A stretch of DNA of 64,000 nucleotides from Prochlorococcus sp. AG-347-I21 (GCA_003279055.1 QCBP01000005.1:1-64000), one strand, 5' to 3'. Shown: positions 27,281 to 37,204, numbered from the stretch's first letter. Notes: a model not told the origin generated them from the sequence alone. Translations and numbers: made by a program.

Positions 27281-28444
27281 ATGGGAAATAAGGAAAATAA
27301 TATAAAAAAGCCAGGGTTTAAGACCTTATCTATTCACCATGGCGAAACATTTGCAGAAGAAACTGGATGCGTTATGCCTCCTATTTTTTCTACATCTACT
27401 TTCAAACATGGAAATAAAGATAATTTCGACTACACGAGATCAGGCAATCCAAACTTTAGAATTCTAGAAAACATCCTTAAATCATTAGAAGATTCTAAAT
27501 ACTGTACAGTTTTTGGATCTGGAATTAGCGCGGTAACTGCAATTTCATCAACATTAAAATCAGGTGACAAGATACTCTGCGAATCAAATCTCTACGGTTG
27601 TACAGTGAGGATGTTCGAAAAAGTTTTCAAGAAATTTGGACTAGAAGTTTTATACACAGATTTTACAAACGAAAATAATATCAAAAAGATTTCATACTTC
27701 GAGCCAACCTTGATATGGCTAGAAAGTCCAACTAATCCACTTTTGAAGGTAGTTGATATTAAGGCGATTTGTGATGAAGCGAATAAACTACAAATCCCAG
27801 TAGTTGTGGACAATACCTTTTCAACTGCACTTATTCAAAAACCATTAGACCTTGGTGCAACACTATCGCTTGTAAGCACAACAAAATTCATTAATGGACA
27901 TAGTGACGCACTTGGGGGAGCAGTACTGACAAATAATGAAGTATGGAATGGTAAGATGCTATTCTCTCAAAAAGCTCTAGGGCTTCAACCATCTCCTTTT
28001 GATAGTTGGCTCATTACCAGAGGACTAAAAACTCTACCTTTAAGAATCGAACAACAAACTCAAAGTTCAGAATTTATTTCTGAAGAATTAGAGAATCATA
28101 AAATAATTAGTAAAGTAATTTACCCTTTTAATAAAGCACATCCGCAATTTAATTTAGCAAAATTGCAAATGAAATCTGGAGGTTCGATGATCACCCTAAA
28201 ACTAAATTTAAATAAGGAAGATACTTTTAAATTCTGCAAATCTCTCAAATATTTCTCCCTAGCAGAAAGCCTTGGAGGAGTTGAAAGTTTAATTTGTCAC
28301 CCAGCAACAATGACTCATGCCTCTGTTGATGAAAAAACAAAAAATCTACTAGGGATAGATGATGCTCTTGTCAGATTATCAATCGGATGTGAAGATACAA
28401 ACGATTTAATCTCAGACATTTTATTTGCTTTGAATAAATTCTGA
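27281..28444 (+). CDS. Trans-sulfuration enzyme (cystathionine gamma-synthase/beta-lyase family)
   Basis: Cys/Met-metabolism PLP enzyme of 387 residues. The PLP lysine is K202 in STTKFINGHSDALGGAV, the cofactor aspartate is in VVVDNTFSTALIQKPL, and the substrate-end block is ESLGGVESLICHPATMTHA. The family covers MetB, MetC and O-acylhomoserine sulfhydrylase; sequence by eye does not settle which. It heads a three-gene sulfur amino acid cluster with the next MetB-like gene (3 bases away) and cysteine synthase. Given that the neighbour looks like a gamma-synthase, this one could be the beta-lyase or gamma-lyase. Confidence 0.88.
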   Translation: MGNKENNIKKPGFKTLSIHHGETFAEETGCVMPPIFSTSTFKHGNKDNFDYTRSGNPNFRILENILKSLEDSKYCTVFGSGISAVTAISSTLKSGDKILCESNLYGCTVRMFEKVFKKFGLEVLYTDFTNENNIKKISYFEPTLIWLESPTNPLLKVVDIKAICDEANKLQIPVVVDNTFSTALIQKPLDLGATLSLVSTTKFINGHSDALGGAVLTNNEVWNGKMLFSQKALGLQPSPFDSWLITRGLKTLPLRIEQQTQSSEFISEELENHKIISKVIYPFNKAHPQFNLAKLQMKSGGSMITLKLNLNKEDTFKFCKSLKYFSLAESLGGVESLICHPATMTHASVDEKTKNLLGIDDALVRLSIGCEDTNDLISDILFALNKF

Positions 28445-28447
28445 AAA

Positions 28448-29917
28448 TTGAGAGATTTACTGAAAAACCCTATATGGAAAAATTTAGAGTTGGGATATGC
28501 AATCCCTGATAGTATTCATGCTGTTTCTGTAGCATTACCAACTTGGAATGATGTAATAAATTACGAGGAAAAAAATCAAGAATGCATGAATTTATTGAAG
28601 TCCATTTACCCAAGATTCGGGTTAAATCCCATCGTGAAAAGATTATGCCAAAAAGTAAAAAAGGAAAATTACTACAGTAATAAAAGTATCTGGCCATATC
28701 CGAATGAAAGCATAGCTTTTAAAGCAAAAAAATACATTGATAGAAATACTTCTGAACAATTCTCATTAATAGAAAAAAGAGATAATTTAGCTTTCTTAAT
28801 AACTGAAAAAGAAGGAAGTATTTACGCAAAATATTTTTGGCAACATACTGGTCTTGGTATATCTTCAAGAGCTGCTGCTATAGAACTCGGTCTTGAAGAT
28901 TGCCCTCCAAAATCTTACGTAAATGAATGTTCTCAAAGAATAAAAAATAGAATTTCTAAATCTACAAAAATTAACTCCAATGATATTCACTTAACTTCAT
29001 CTGGAATGTCTGCATTGCATACATCATTAGAAATCATATATAAATTATTTCCAGCTAAACCAACACTCCAAATTGGTTTTCCATATGTAGACGTACTTAA
29101 ATTACCAATGAATATCTTTCACGGAGCCAAGTTAATTACGGAAGAAAATTGCAAGGATATTGAATTTGAAATCAAAAGCATAAATCCATCAGCATTAATT
29201 ATTGAACTACCGAGTAATCCAATGCTCAAGTGTGTAAACATTAAAAAAATTTCAAAAATAGCAAAAAAGTTAAATATTCCCTTAATTGTTGACGATACAA
29301 TTGGTTCAAATTTAAATATAAATTCCCTAGAACATTCAGATATAGTTTTTACTTCACTTACGAAAATTTTTTCAGGTAGTGGTGATATTCTTGCTGGATC
29401 ATTAATACTAAATCCAAAAAGCAAATGGATTGATCAATTTAGAAATGCATTAAAAGAGATTAATCTTCCAACACTTTCTGATGGAGATACAGTTTATCTA
29501 GAGAAAGTTAGTAGAGATGTTAATCAAAGAGTTTTTGAACAAAATAAAGCATGTTTAGAATTAAAAAAAAGATTAGAGACCCATAGCGAGATTAAAAATA
29601 TTTTCCATCCTGAAAATTGTCCAAATTTTAATTCTTTACTTACTTCTGATGGAGGTTACGGCTGCTTATTATCATTTGAATTAAATGGAGGATTAAACAA
29701 AGCTAAGAAATTTTATGATTCTCTACAAGTATCTAAAGGACCTAGTTTAGGTACAAAATTTACTCTAGTTTGTCCTTATGTTTTACTAGCTCATTATGAC
29801 GAGTTGGATTGGGCTGAAAGTTTTGGTATACCCTCGCACCTTATTAGAGTATCAGTTGGATTAGAAGACCAAGATCAATTATGGAAAAGCTTTTCTGAAG
29901 CACTAAATAATTTCTAA
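28448..29917 (+). CDS. Cystathionine gamma-synthase-like protein with fungal Str2-type N-terminus
   Basis: A 489-residue PLP enzyme of the Cys/Met family, about 100 residues longer than MetB. The PLP lysine is K306 in SLTKIFSGSGDILAGSL, with LIVDDTIGSN before it. The extra N-terminus reads IPDSIHAVSVALPTWNDVIN and then YPRFGLNPIVKRL, which resembles the start of the yeast Str2/Neurospora Met-7 type cystathionine gamma-synthase (HAVSVxLPTW...YPRFF) rather than bacterial MetB. The start is TTG, 3 bases after the previous gene. It probably makes cystathionine from an O-acylhomoserine and cysteine; the exact role is inference. Confidence 0.85.
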   Translation: MRDLLKNPIWKNLELGYAIPDSIHAVSVALPTWNDVINYEEKNQECMNLLKSIYPRFGLNPIVKRLCQKVKKENYYSNKSIWPYPNESIAFKAKKYIDRNTSEQFSLIEKRDNLAFLITEKEGSIYAKYFWQHTGLGISSRAAAIELGLEDCPPKSYVNECSQRIKNRISKSTKINSNDIHLTSSGMSALHTSLEIIYKLFPAKPTLQIGFPYVDVLKLPMNIFHGAKLITEENCKDIEFEIKSINPSALIIELPSNPMLKCVNIKKISKIAKKLNIPLIVDDTIGSNLNINSLEHSDIVFTSLTKIFSGSGDILAGSLILNPKSKWIDQFRNALKEINLPTLSDGDTVYLEKVSRDVNQRVFEQNKACLELKKRLETHSEIKNIFHPENCPNFNSLLTSDGGYGCLLSFELNGGLNKAKKFYDSLQVSKGPSLGTKFTLVCPYVLLAHYDELDWAESFGIPSHLIRVSVGLEDQDQLWKSFSEALNNF

Positions 29918-30001
29918 ATTCCTAGTATTTACCGTATAGAAACTTATATACTCTTTTTCTGAATAATAGTTAGTATTAATATATATTTTCTCAATATATA
30001 A

Positions 30002-30988
30002 ATGGCAAAAATTTATGAGGACAATAGTTTTGCTATTGGAAACACTCCATTAGTAAAATTAAAATCAGTTACTAAAAACGCGAAAGCCACAGTACTTGCA
30101 AAAATTGAAGGTAGAAACCCCGCTTACAGTGTCAAATGTAGGATTGGCGCAAATATGATCTGGGATGCAGAGAAAAGTGGGAAACTTACAAAAGACAAAA
30201 CTATTGTTGAGCCAACTTCTGGTAATACAGGAATTGCTCTAGCTTTTACTGCTTCAGCAAGAGGTTATAAGCTCATCCTTACAATGCCAGAATCCATGTC
30301 AATTGAAAGAAGAAGGGTTATGGCAGTGTTGGGTGCTGAAATTGTTTTAACAGAGGCATCAAAAGGTATGCCTGGAGCAATAGCTAAGGCTAAAGAAATT
30401 GCAGAAAGTAATCCATCTCAATATTTCATGCCAGGTCAATTTGATAATCCAGCTAACCCTGAAATTCATTTCAAAACTACTGGACCAGAAATCTGGGATG
30501 ATTGCGATGGTGAAATTGATGTCCTAGTTGCAGGGGTTGGAACTGGCGGCACAATTACAGGAGTTTCAAGATACATTAAGCAAGAGAAGGGCAAGAATAT
30601 TACTTCTGTAGCTGTAGAACCATCACACAGTCCTGTTATTACACAGACAATGAATGGAGAAGAGGTTAAATCCGGACCACATAAAATCCAAGGAATTGGA
30701 GCAGGATTTATTCCTAAGAACCTTGACTTATCAATTGTTGACAAGGTTGAACAAGTAACAAATGACGAATCAATAGAGATGGCTCTTAGATTAGCAAAAG
30801 AAGAAGGTCTATTAGTCGGAATATCTTGTGGTGCTGCCGCTGCTGCTGCTGTTAGATTAGCTGAACAAGATGAATATTCTGGGAAAACAATTGTAGTTGT
30901 TCTACCTGATTTAGCAGAGAGGTATTTATCATCAATTATGTTTACTGAAGTTCCAAGCGGAATCATTCAAGAACCAGTCAAAGCCTAA
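30002..30988 (+). CDS. cysK: Cysteine synthase (O-acetylserine sulfhydrylase)
   Basis: Makes cysteine from O-acetylserine and sulfide. The PLP lysine is K45 in [16 protein letters not shown], the phosphate-binding and substrate loop is [14 protein letters not shown], and [14 protein letters not shown] and the C-terminal [15 protein letters not shown] complete the family pattern. 328 residues. It closes the sulfur cluster that starts at 27281, with an 84-base gap that could hold its own promoter. It is convergent with queA, 2 bases away. CysM or cystathionine beta-synthase-like activity cannot be excluded. Confidence 0.93.
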   Translation: MAKIYEDNSFAIGNTPLVKLKSVTKNAKATVLAKIEGRNPAYSVKCRIGANMIWDAEKSGKLTKDKTIVEPTSGNTGIALAFTASARGYKLILTMPESMSIERRRVMAVLGAEIVLTEASKGMPGAIAKAKEIAESNPSQYFMPGQFDNPANPEIHFKTTGPEIWDDCDGEIDVLVAGVGTGGTITGVSRYIKQEKGKNITSVAVEPSHSPVITQTMNGEEVKSGPHKIQGIGAGFIPKNLDLSIVDKVEQVTNDESIEMALRLAKEEGLLVGISCGAAAAAAVRLAEQDEYSGKTIVVVLPDLAERYLSSIMFTEVPSGIIQEPVKA

Positions 30989-30990
30989 AC

Positions 30991-32115
30991 CTATTTTTTC
31001 TCCAGTAGTGAATCTGGTGAAATATACATCGCATCGCCATAAGAGAAGAATCTAAATTTTTCTTTTATGGCTTTCTTATACAAATCTAATAATCTTTCTC
31101 TACCAATCATTGCACTTACTAAAAGTAATAATGAACTTTTAGGCAGATGAAAATTAGTTAATAATCCATCAACTACCTTAAATTTATAACCTGGCTTAAT
31201 TACTAAATCTACGTATTTAGCTATGGGAATAAAGTCATTAATTTCGTAAGAATAACAACTTTCAAGAGCTCTTACGCTAGTTGTACCAATAGCAATTATT
31301 TTTCTATCTGTTTTCTTTATTCTTTTTATTTCCTCCACTACTTCCTTATTAACACTTACCCATTCTTTATGAAGTTTTAAGTTATTTAAATCTTCTTGAT
31401 CAATTGGTTTGAATGTTCCATAACCCACGTGCAAAGTTATCGGTAAGATTATTACTCCTTTTTTTTTTAGATTGGAAATAAGACTTTTGCTTAAGTGTAA
31501 ACCAGCTGTTGGTGCAGCAACTGCCCCCGGATTAGTTGCATACTCAGTTTGATAACTTTTCTCATGAAAAGATTCTTCTTCGGAATTTTTTATATAAGGA
31601 GGGAGAGGGATTTCCCCGTATTTATCAAGAAGTTCACTCATTGAATTAAGACAAGTTATATTTTCCGGAAATTTAATAAATCTCCCTCCAGTTTCTTCAT
31701 CAACTCCATCAACAACCAAATTAATATCTTGTGCTAAAGGAGATTTTAATTTTAATTTTCTATTTATTTTTAACTTTTTCGCTGGCTTTGCCAAACATAA
31801 CCAAACACAATCATGGGATCTTTCTAAAACTAATAATTCGACTAATGTCTTATTTTCTAATTCAACCTTTAACCTAGCTCTCATAACTTTAGTATTATTT
31901 ACAACTACAAGATCTCCTTCTCTAAATTCATCTAAAAGATTCTTAGTAAATTTATTAGTTAAGCAGTCTTCTTCTAAAACACTATTTCTAACTATCATCA
32001 ATCTTGATTCATGCCTAATTGCAGAAGGTTTACTAGCAATTAATGAAGGATCAAGTAAATAATCATAAGCTTCAAGCTTATAATCTCTTTCTTCATTATT
32101 AATTTGAGAAATCAA
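30991..32115 (-). CDS. queA: S-adenosylmethionine:tRNA ribosyltransferase-isomerase
   Basis: Converts preQ1 in tRNA wobble position 34 to epoxyqueuosine using the ribosyl part of SAM. Family blocks: YDYLLDPSLIASKP, RLMIVRN, GDLVVVNNTKVMRARL, NPGAVAAPTAGLHLS, ITLHVGYGTFKPI, AIGTTSVRALES and LLTNFHLPKSSLLLLVSAM. 374 residues, slightly longer than many homologues. It follows pdhC by 6 bases on the same strand. Confidence 0.96.
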   Translation of the reverse strand: MISQINNEERDYKLEAYDYLLDPSLIASKPSAIRHESRLMIVRNSVLEEDCLTNKFTKNLLDEFREGDLVVVNNTKVMRARLKVELENKTLVELLVLERSHDCVWLCLAKPAKKLKINRKLKLKSPLAQDINLVVDGVDEETGGRFIKFPENITCLNSMSELLDKYGEIPLPPYIKNSEEESFHEKSYQTEYATNPGAVAAPTAGLHLSKSLISNLKKKGVIILPITLHVGYGTFKPIDQEDLNNLKLHKEWVSVNKEVVEEIKRIKKTDRKIIAIGTTSVRALESCYSYEINDFIPIAKYVDLVIKPGYKFKVVDGLLTNFHLPKSSLLLLVSAMIGRERLLDLYKKAIKEKFRFFSYGDAMYISPDSLLEKK

Positions 32116-32121
32116 TTAAAT

Positions 32122-33489
32122 TTAGGAGACAAGAGTCTCTGGCTCATCTTCAATTAGGGAAGCCAAGTCTTTTAAGAATGAAGCTCCATCAGCTCCATAG
32201 ATCACTCTATGATCAGCTGTTAGATTTACTTGCATTATTTTTTTAACAGATATTGAACCGTCACTATTAGCAACAACGGTTGGTTTCGATGATGCTATAG
32301 CTAAAATAGCACCGGTACCTGGAGGAAGAATTGCGTCAAATCTATCAACTCCAAACATCCCAAGGTTAGATAAAGTGAAGGTTCCCGTTGAATATTCATC
32401 AGGTTCTAATTGTTTTGATCTTGATCTTTTTACGAGATCTTTCCATTCCCTAGACAACTCAAATAAATCAGTATTGCATGGTTCTTTTAAAACTGGAGTT
32501 ATTAGTCCACCATCTTCCATCGCAACAGCAACAGCAATATTGATATTTTCTGGATAAGAAATTCCATTTTCTGAAAAACTTGCGTTAACTTGAGGATGTT
32601 TCTTTAGTGTCTTTGCAACTGCTTTTACAAGTAAAGCGGTCATAGTCACTCCGTTCTGTTTTACCTTTTTGTAGAAATTATCTAATTTATCTGTGTTGAT
32701 AGAGTACCCTACCCTAAAACATGGAACATCTAGACTAGATTCCATATTTTTGTTTACCGCTTTTTGAAGAGTATTAAATTGAACCGTTTCTCCAGGGTTA
32801 CCAAAACTGTTTCCTGATTTTTCTGGCTTGCTTTCAACTCTCAAACTTGACCCAGGAATACTTGCAGGAGAAGCACCTTCTCCTATCCATGGTATGGAAA
32901 CAGGTTGGCCATTAGCTTTTAAAATATCATCGGCTTGAATCCTTCCATGAGGGCCAGATCCATGAACCTTTGCTAAATCAACACCCATTTGAGAGGCAAG
33001 TTTTTTAGCTCTTGGAGATGCAATTACCCTTGAAGAAACATTACTTGTAGCAGCACTAATTTGGTCGTTATTAAAAGATGGGGCTGGCTTTTCACTTTTT
33101 AAGACAACTACTTTTTCATCTTTTTTAACATCTTCATTATGGACAATCTGTTTTTCTTCAGTTTTATTACTAACCAATTCAAGTTGGTCTAGAGTAGAGA
33201 CTTCAGGTTGATTCCCTTTATTTTGTTCTTGAACAGAAGCTATCTCATCCTCATTTTCTACAATAAGACCAATAGTTTCTCCAACTGGTGCAGTGCTGCC
33301 GGCAGGCATTAAAACTGCTGCGAGATATCCATCTTGAAAAGATTCAACATCCATATCTGCCTTGTCAGATTCAACAACCAAAACAGATTCACCTCTTTCA
33401 ACTTTATCTCCCGGGTTCTTCAACCATTCCACAATCTTACCCTCCGTCATAGTCGAACTCAAGGCAGGCATGAATATTTCGTGAGACAT
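32122..33489 (-). CDS. pdhC: Pyruvate dehydrogenase E2, dihydrolipoamide acetyltransferase
   Basis: Acetyl-transferring core of the pyruvate dehydrogenase complex. One lipoyl domain at the N-terminus carries the lipoyl lysine in VVESDKADMDVESF. A flexible linker follows, then a peripheral subunit-binding domain (SPRAKKLASQMGVDLAKVHG, GRIQADDI), and the catalytic CATase domain with the active-site block ADHRVIYGADGASFLKDL. 455 residues, a plant-plastid/cyanobacterial type. queA follows directly. Confidence 0.95.
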   Translation of the reverse strand: MSHEIFMPALSSTMTEGKIVEWLKNPGDKVERGESVLVVESDKADMDVESFQDGYLAAVLMPAGSTAPVGETIGLIVENEDEIASVQEQNKGNQPEVSTLDQLELVSNKTEEKQIVHNEDVKKDEKVVVLKSEKPAPSFNNDQISAATSNVSSRVIASPRAKKLASQMGVDLAKVHGSGPHGRIQADDILKANGQPVSIPWIGEGASPASIPGSSLRVESKPEKSGNSFGNPGETVQFNTLQKAVNKNMESSLDVPCFRVGYSINTDKLDNFYKKVKQNGVTMTALLVKAVAKTLKKHPQVNASFSENGISYPENINIAVAVAMEDGGLITPVLKEPCNTDLFELSREWKDLVKRSRSKQLEPDEYSTGTFTLSNLGMFGVDRFDAILPPGTGAILAIASSKPTVVANSDGSISVKKIMQVNLTADHRVIYGADGASFLKDLASLIEDEPETLVS

Positions 33490-33700
33490 AAGAAAATCGT
33501 TATTGCATAAGTTTCAAAGGATTTCTACCAAACTTTCTAAGTTTTTTTTGGTTAAAAAACCTTTTACTCTTCTATTAATTATACGAAATCATGTTCAGAG
33601 TGGGAACTCATAAAACTTAAGAAAGTAATAATTTAGATAGATTATAGTTTGAAAGTTTCTCAATTAATATTTATTTCATAAGAAATACTAACTCTTTTCT

Positions 33701-35230
33701 CTAATTATTATCTATTCCCTTAAAGACATTTTGAACATTCTGATCGGGAACAACTCTGTGAGGAGCACCGCTAAATATTTGTTCAAAATTAGAAAAAGAA
33801 TCTTTTATTTCAGGACCGCTATTAGTAATGATAAATTCCCTTATACGTTTATCATGCCATGACCCTCTCATTTTAAAAACATTTAAAGCTCTTGCCATCT
33901 CACCTTTTATTTCTACATATTGAAGCAATAATATCGTATCCGTTATCGTTGAGATGTGAGAATCAGTTATAGAATGGCTTCCCATAAATTCTTCAGCAGT
34001 ATTAGTAAAGAAGCCTGCAATCTCCTCTTGTTTTGTATAACCAGTAACTGCAATCACAAACTGTCTAAATGCATTCAAACTTACACCTCTGGCTAATGCG
34101 GAGAGAGAATCAATGGCCATTCTCTTTGGTTTAAATTGATTAATTTGAGTTTTTATGATTTGCAAGTGATCTTCTAAACCAGTGGATTCAGGATATGCAC
34201 AAATAATTTTTAATAATCCATCACTTTCCATCTTTTCAAAATCTATTCCCCAACTTGTCGCATTCCTAAGCAATTGAGCCCTAGATTCTTCATATGCAAA
34301 AAGTATTGCTCTTTCATTGTTGTTATAAGCATCTTCAACAAATTTTGATACAAGCATAGTTTTGCCTGTACCAGTAGCTCCAGTGGCAAGGATAATGGAA
34401 TCTTGAAAATATCCACCACCACACATATCATCAAGATCTTTAACTCCTGAGCTAATCCTAATATTTGAGGATCTCTGAGTTAATCTCATTGCACCAAGGG
34501 CAAACACACTTATACCATCCATTCCCATAGTGAATGGATATTCACCTTTCATATGTACAGTCCCTCTCAATTTCAAAACTTCTAGAGTTCTTCTTCTCTT
34601 CTCTGACTCAAGAACATTTCTTAGCAAAACAACATTATCAGACACAAATTCTTCTACTCCATATCTAGCAATTGGTCCGTAATCATCTACTCTCTCTGTA
34701 GTCATAACTGTTGTGACACCTATCTCCTTTAATCTTGCTATGAGTCTAAAAATTTCTCTTCTAACAACGTAAATAGCATCGTATTGCTGGAAAACCGCAG
34801 TTATTGAATCTATTGCAACTCTTTTGGCTTTATATTTTCTAATTGCATAACTAATTCTCTCAATAAGACCAGACAAGTCAAAGTTACCGGCTACATCTTG
34901 ACCATCAGGGTCAGGAGAAGCATCCAAAATGAAAAGTTTATTTTGATCAATTAATTCTTGCAAATCCCAGCCAAAACTTGCAGCATTTCTAATAATATCT
35001 AGTGGGGATTCCTCAAATGTGACAAAGATCCCAGGCTCATCAAAATTAAAAATTCCATGGTGTAAATATTGCAAAGAAAAAACAGTTTTACCAGTCCCTG
35101 ATGTGCCACTAACGAGTGTACTTCGAGATATAGGCAATCCGCCTCTACAAACGTCATCAAAACCCTCTATACCGGTGGGTAATTTTTGTACTTGCATTTT
35201 ATTTGATTTTCCAAATTTCTTATCTTTCAT
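33701..35230 (-). CDS. kaiC: Circadian clock protein KaiC
   Basis: Double RecA-fold ATPase/kinase at the core of the cyanobacterial timer. CI has Walker A SGTSGTGKT (41-49) and catalytic glutamates in TFEES (near 73-74). CII has GATGTGKT (284-291) and AYEES. The autophosphorylation residues are kept: S427/T428 in SHISTITDT, and T422, which match S431/T432/T426 of Synechococcus elongatus. The C-terminal tail after KDSFSNFEQIF is shorter and unlike the KaiA-binding tail, as expected without KaiA. It follows kaiB by 66 bases that contain an imperfect AT hairpin. Confidence 0.98.
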   Translation of the reverse strand: MKDKKFGKSNKMQVQKLPTGIEGFDDVCRGGLPISRSTLVSGTSGTGKTVFSLQYLHHGIFNFDEPGIFVTFEESPLDIIRNAASFGWDLQELIDQNKLFILDASPDPDGQDVAGNFDLSGLIERISYAIRKYKAKRVAIDSITAVFQQYDAIYVVRREIFRLIARLKEIGVTTVMTTERVDDYGPIARYGVEEFVSDNVVLLRNVLESEKRRRTLEVLKLRGTVHMKGEYPFTMGMDGISVFALGAMRLTQRSSNIRISSGVKDLDDMCGGGYFQDSIILATGATGTGKTMLVSKFVEDAYNNNERAILFAYEESRAQLLRNATSWGIDFEKMESDGLLKIICAYPESTGLEDHLQIIKTQINQFKPKRMAIDSLSALARGVSLNAFRQFVIAVTGYTKQEEIAGFFTNTAEEFMGSHSITDSHISTITDTILLLQYVEIKGEMARALNVFKMRGSWHDKRIREFIITNSGPEIKDSFSNFEQIFSGAPHRVVPDQNVQNVFKGIDNN

Positions 35231-35296
35231 GGTGTTTACTCAATAGGCTTAAATAAAAAACATTAAGTTGATGTTTATTTAAAAGTTTTTTATATA

Positions 35297-35614
35297 TTAT
35301 TTATCTCCACTATATTCAGTTTCTGTTAATTCATCAAAAAGCAAATCTAAACCAATTAAAACTTTCTCCCTATCAGAAAGATCACCAATTATCCTTCTAA
35401 CAGGTGGGGGTAAAATTTTAGCTAGAGTTGGGGTTGCCAAAATCTTGTCTTCCTCTGCAAGTTGTGGTTGCTTGAGTACATCGATAACCTTCAACGCATA
35501 AACCCCCTTAAATTCATTTTCCAAAATTTCTCTAAGGGTATTTAAAGCTCTCATCGAATTAGGAGTATTTCCAGCAACATATAGTTTTAAAATATATGTT
35601 TTTCTTGCTGCCAT
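35297..35614 (-). CDS. kaiB: Circadian clock protein KaiB
   Basis: Thioredoxin-like, fold-switching partner of KaiC, 105 residues. Start [20 protein letters not shown] and the segments [20 protein letters not shown] and [20 protein letters not shown] are near-textbook KaiB. It is transcribed with kaiC. The 146 bases between kaiB and the divergent rplU hold no frame resembling kaiA, so kaiA is missing from its usual site, as is known in Prochlorococcus. Confidence 0.98.
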   Translation of the reverse strand: MAARKTYILKLYVAGNTPNSMRALNTLREILENEFKGVYALKVIDVLKQPQLAEEDKILATPTLAKILPPPVRRIIGDLSDREKVLIGLDLLFDELTETEYSGDK

Positions 35615-35760
35615 CGTTAATAGTGCCTCGATTTGATATAAAAGATTTAAAACATACCTTGACTTATTACACTACAAAATAAGAAAATAGACAAATAATT
35701 CATGATTGCTTCTTAGGCTAAATCAAATAAACAATTTGAGCCTTACAGCGTCTTTACGAT

Positions 35761-36201
35761 ATGACAAATTCTAAAAAAACATCTAACAATTCTTCTGAAA
35801 TTAATGAATTGTATGCAATAGCTGAAACTTCAGGTCAACAATTTTGGTTCGAAGTTGACAGATACTATGACATAGACAGGTTAAATGCAAAAGAGAAAGA
35901 CAAGATAACACTAGAAAATGTTTTACTTTTAAAGGACAAGGACTCCATTACAGTTGGCAAACCTTACGTCAAAGATGCAAAAATTGAACTAGAGGTAGTT
36001 TCTCATAAAAGAGATAAGAAAATTCTCGTCTACAAGATGCGCCCTAAAAAAAAGACACGAAGAAAAATGGGACATAGACAAGAACTTACAAGAGTTATGG
36101 TAAAATCGATAACAATAGGCAAAAGCGCTCCTAAGTCTTCTTCAAAAAAGGAAACTGTTAAAAAGGAACCAAAACCAAAATCCGAAAAATCTATTAATTA
36201 A
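35761..36201 (+). CDS. rplU: 50S ribosomal protein L21
   Basis: Binds 23S rRNA. After a short extra N-terminus (MTNSKKTSNNSSEINE) the L21 core appears: LYAIAETSGQQFWFEVDRYY and VLLLKDKDSITVGKPYVKDA, then VYKMRPKKKTRRKMGHRQ. A lysine-rich C-terminal extension brings it to 146 residues, longer than the usual 100-odd, a feature shared with plant-like and other cyanobacterial L21. rpmA follows after 9 bases, the usual pair. Confidence 0.97.
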   Translation: MTNSKKTSNNSSEINELYAIAETSGQQFWFEVDRYYDIDRLNAKEKDKITLENVLLLKDKDSITVGKPYVKDAKIELEVVSHKRDKKILVYKMRPKKKTRRKMGHRQELTRVMVKSITIGKSAPKSSSKKETVKKEPKPKSEKSIN

Positions 36202-36210
36202 ACATTTCTA

Positions 36211-36471
36211 ATGGCACATAAAAAAGGAACAGGTTCTACTAGAAACGGTAGAGATTCAAATTCAAAAAGACTCGGTGTAAAAGCTTATGGTGGAGAACAA
36301 GTAACTGCTGGAGCAATTATAATTCGTCAAAGAGGTACATCATTTTTACCAGGGATCAATGTTGGGAAAGGCAAAGATGACACACTTTTTGCACTAAAAG
36401 AAGGAACAGTAAGTTTCGAGAGCATAAAAAGAAATTTAAGAAATAGAAAAAGAGTTAACGTTGTTGTTTAA
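36211..36471 (+). CDS. rpmA: 50S ribosomal protein L27
   Basis: 86-residue ribosomal protein whose N-terminus reaches the peptidyl-transferase centre. It begins [20 protein letters not shown] and includes [20 protein letters not shown]. It forms the standard rplU-rpmA operon. Its last 17 bases overlap the 3' end of the convergent methyltransferase gene. Confidence 0.98.
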   Translation: MAHKKGTGSTRNGRDSNSKRLGVKAYGGEQVTAGAIIIRQRGTSFLPGINVGKGKDDTLFALKEGTVSFESIKRNLRNRKRVNVVV

Positions 36472-37204
36472 TTTTTTTATAAGCTCTTGTAGTTATAAGA
36501 ATAGGATGAAATACTTCTAAAAAATTTGATTGAAGAGTCTCAAAAAACTTTTCAACTATTTGACTATCGTCGATATGAAACGGATATTCTTTTTTATCTC
36601 CTTTGTAGAAATACCAATTGAATAAAGCAATAGAATTATTATCCATAATCTCACTGAAATTATTAATTTGAGAAGCTGGATCTGCAAGATGTTCCAAAAC
36701 ATCAAGACAAACTATCGTATCAAATTTCAATATTTTTGTATCTTGAATTGTCTCGCAAAAAGTGAGTTTTTTTTCGACTCCTAATTTCTTGGCCCTATAT
36801 TCAACAAAATTTCTATTTGTTTGATTAATATCTACAAAAAAAACATGTTCAACTTTTGAAGACATGGCATTAGCTAAGGCATGCGTACCAATACCTCCCC
36901 CAAAATCCAAAACTAAATCTTTAGAAAATCTCTGCTGAAGTTTTAAAGTATCAGCTATATAATCCCTACTTGCGATGTGCCAAGCAGCTAAATCAGCTAC
37001 ATGCCTATCTCCTACGATCTCAGTATAAAAATCTGAAACATCATTCAAAGCATCCCCAGGATGTGAATTCGCCAAATTCATCTTTGCATTTGCAAGGAAT
37101 CCATCTAAATCACATTCTCTGATAGATAAGTATTCCATTAAATGTGATTTCAAATTAAAGGCATTGTCTAAAAACTCTTTTAGAATGAAATTATTATTTT
37201 TCAA
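36455..37204 (-). CDS. Class I SAM-dependent methyltransferase, substrate unknown
   Basis: A 249-residue protein with a Rossmann methyltransferase core: [20 protein letters not shown] (SAM motif I), [18 protein letters not shown] and [20 protein letters not shown]. The N-terminal 80 residues are helical and unlike known groups. Substrate cannot be told. The end overlaps rpmA by 17 bases tail to tail. Confidence 0.78.
   Translation of the reverse strand: MKNNNFILKEFLDNAFNLKSHLMEYLSIRECDLDGFLANAKMNLANSHPGDALNDVSDFYTEIVGDRHVADLAAWHIASRDYIADTLKLQQRFSKDLVLDFGGGIGTHALANAMSSKVEHVFFVDINQTNRNFVEYRAKKLGVEKKLTFCETIQDTKILKFDTIVCLDVLEHLADPASQINNFSEIMDNNSIALFNWYFYKGDKKEYPFHIDDSQIVEKFFETLQSNFLEVFHPILITTRAYKKIKQQR

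Noticed and set aside
30466-30966. Long minus-strand open frame opposite cysteine synthase
   Set aside because: Low-complexity translation (Ser/Thr/Pro-rich) without motifs; it is the shadow of a well-supported gene on the plus strand.
35615-35760. Possible kaiA remnant between kaiB and rplU
   Set aside because: The 146 bases are AT-rich with no open frame resembling KaiA; they most likely hold only two promoters.
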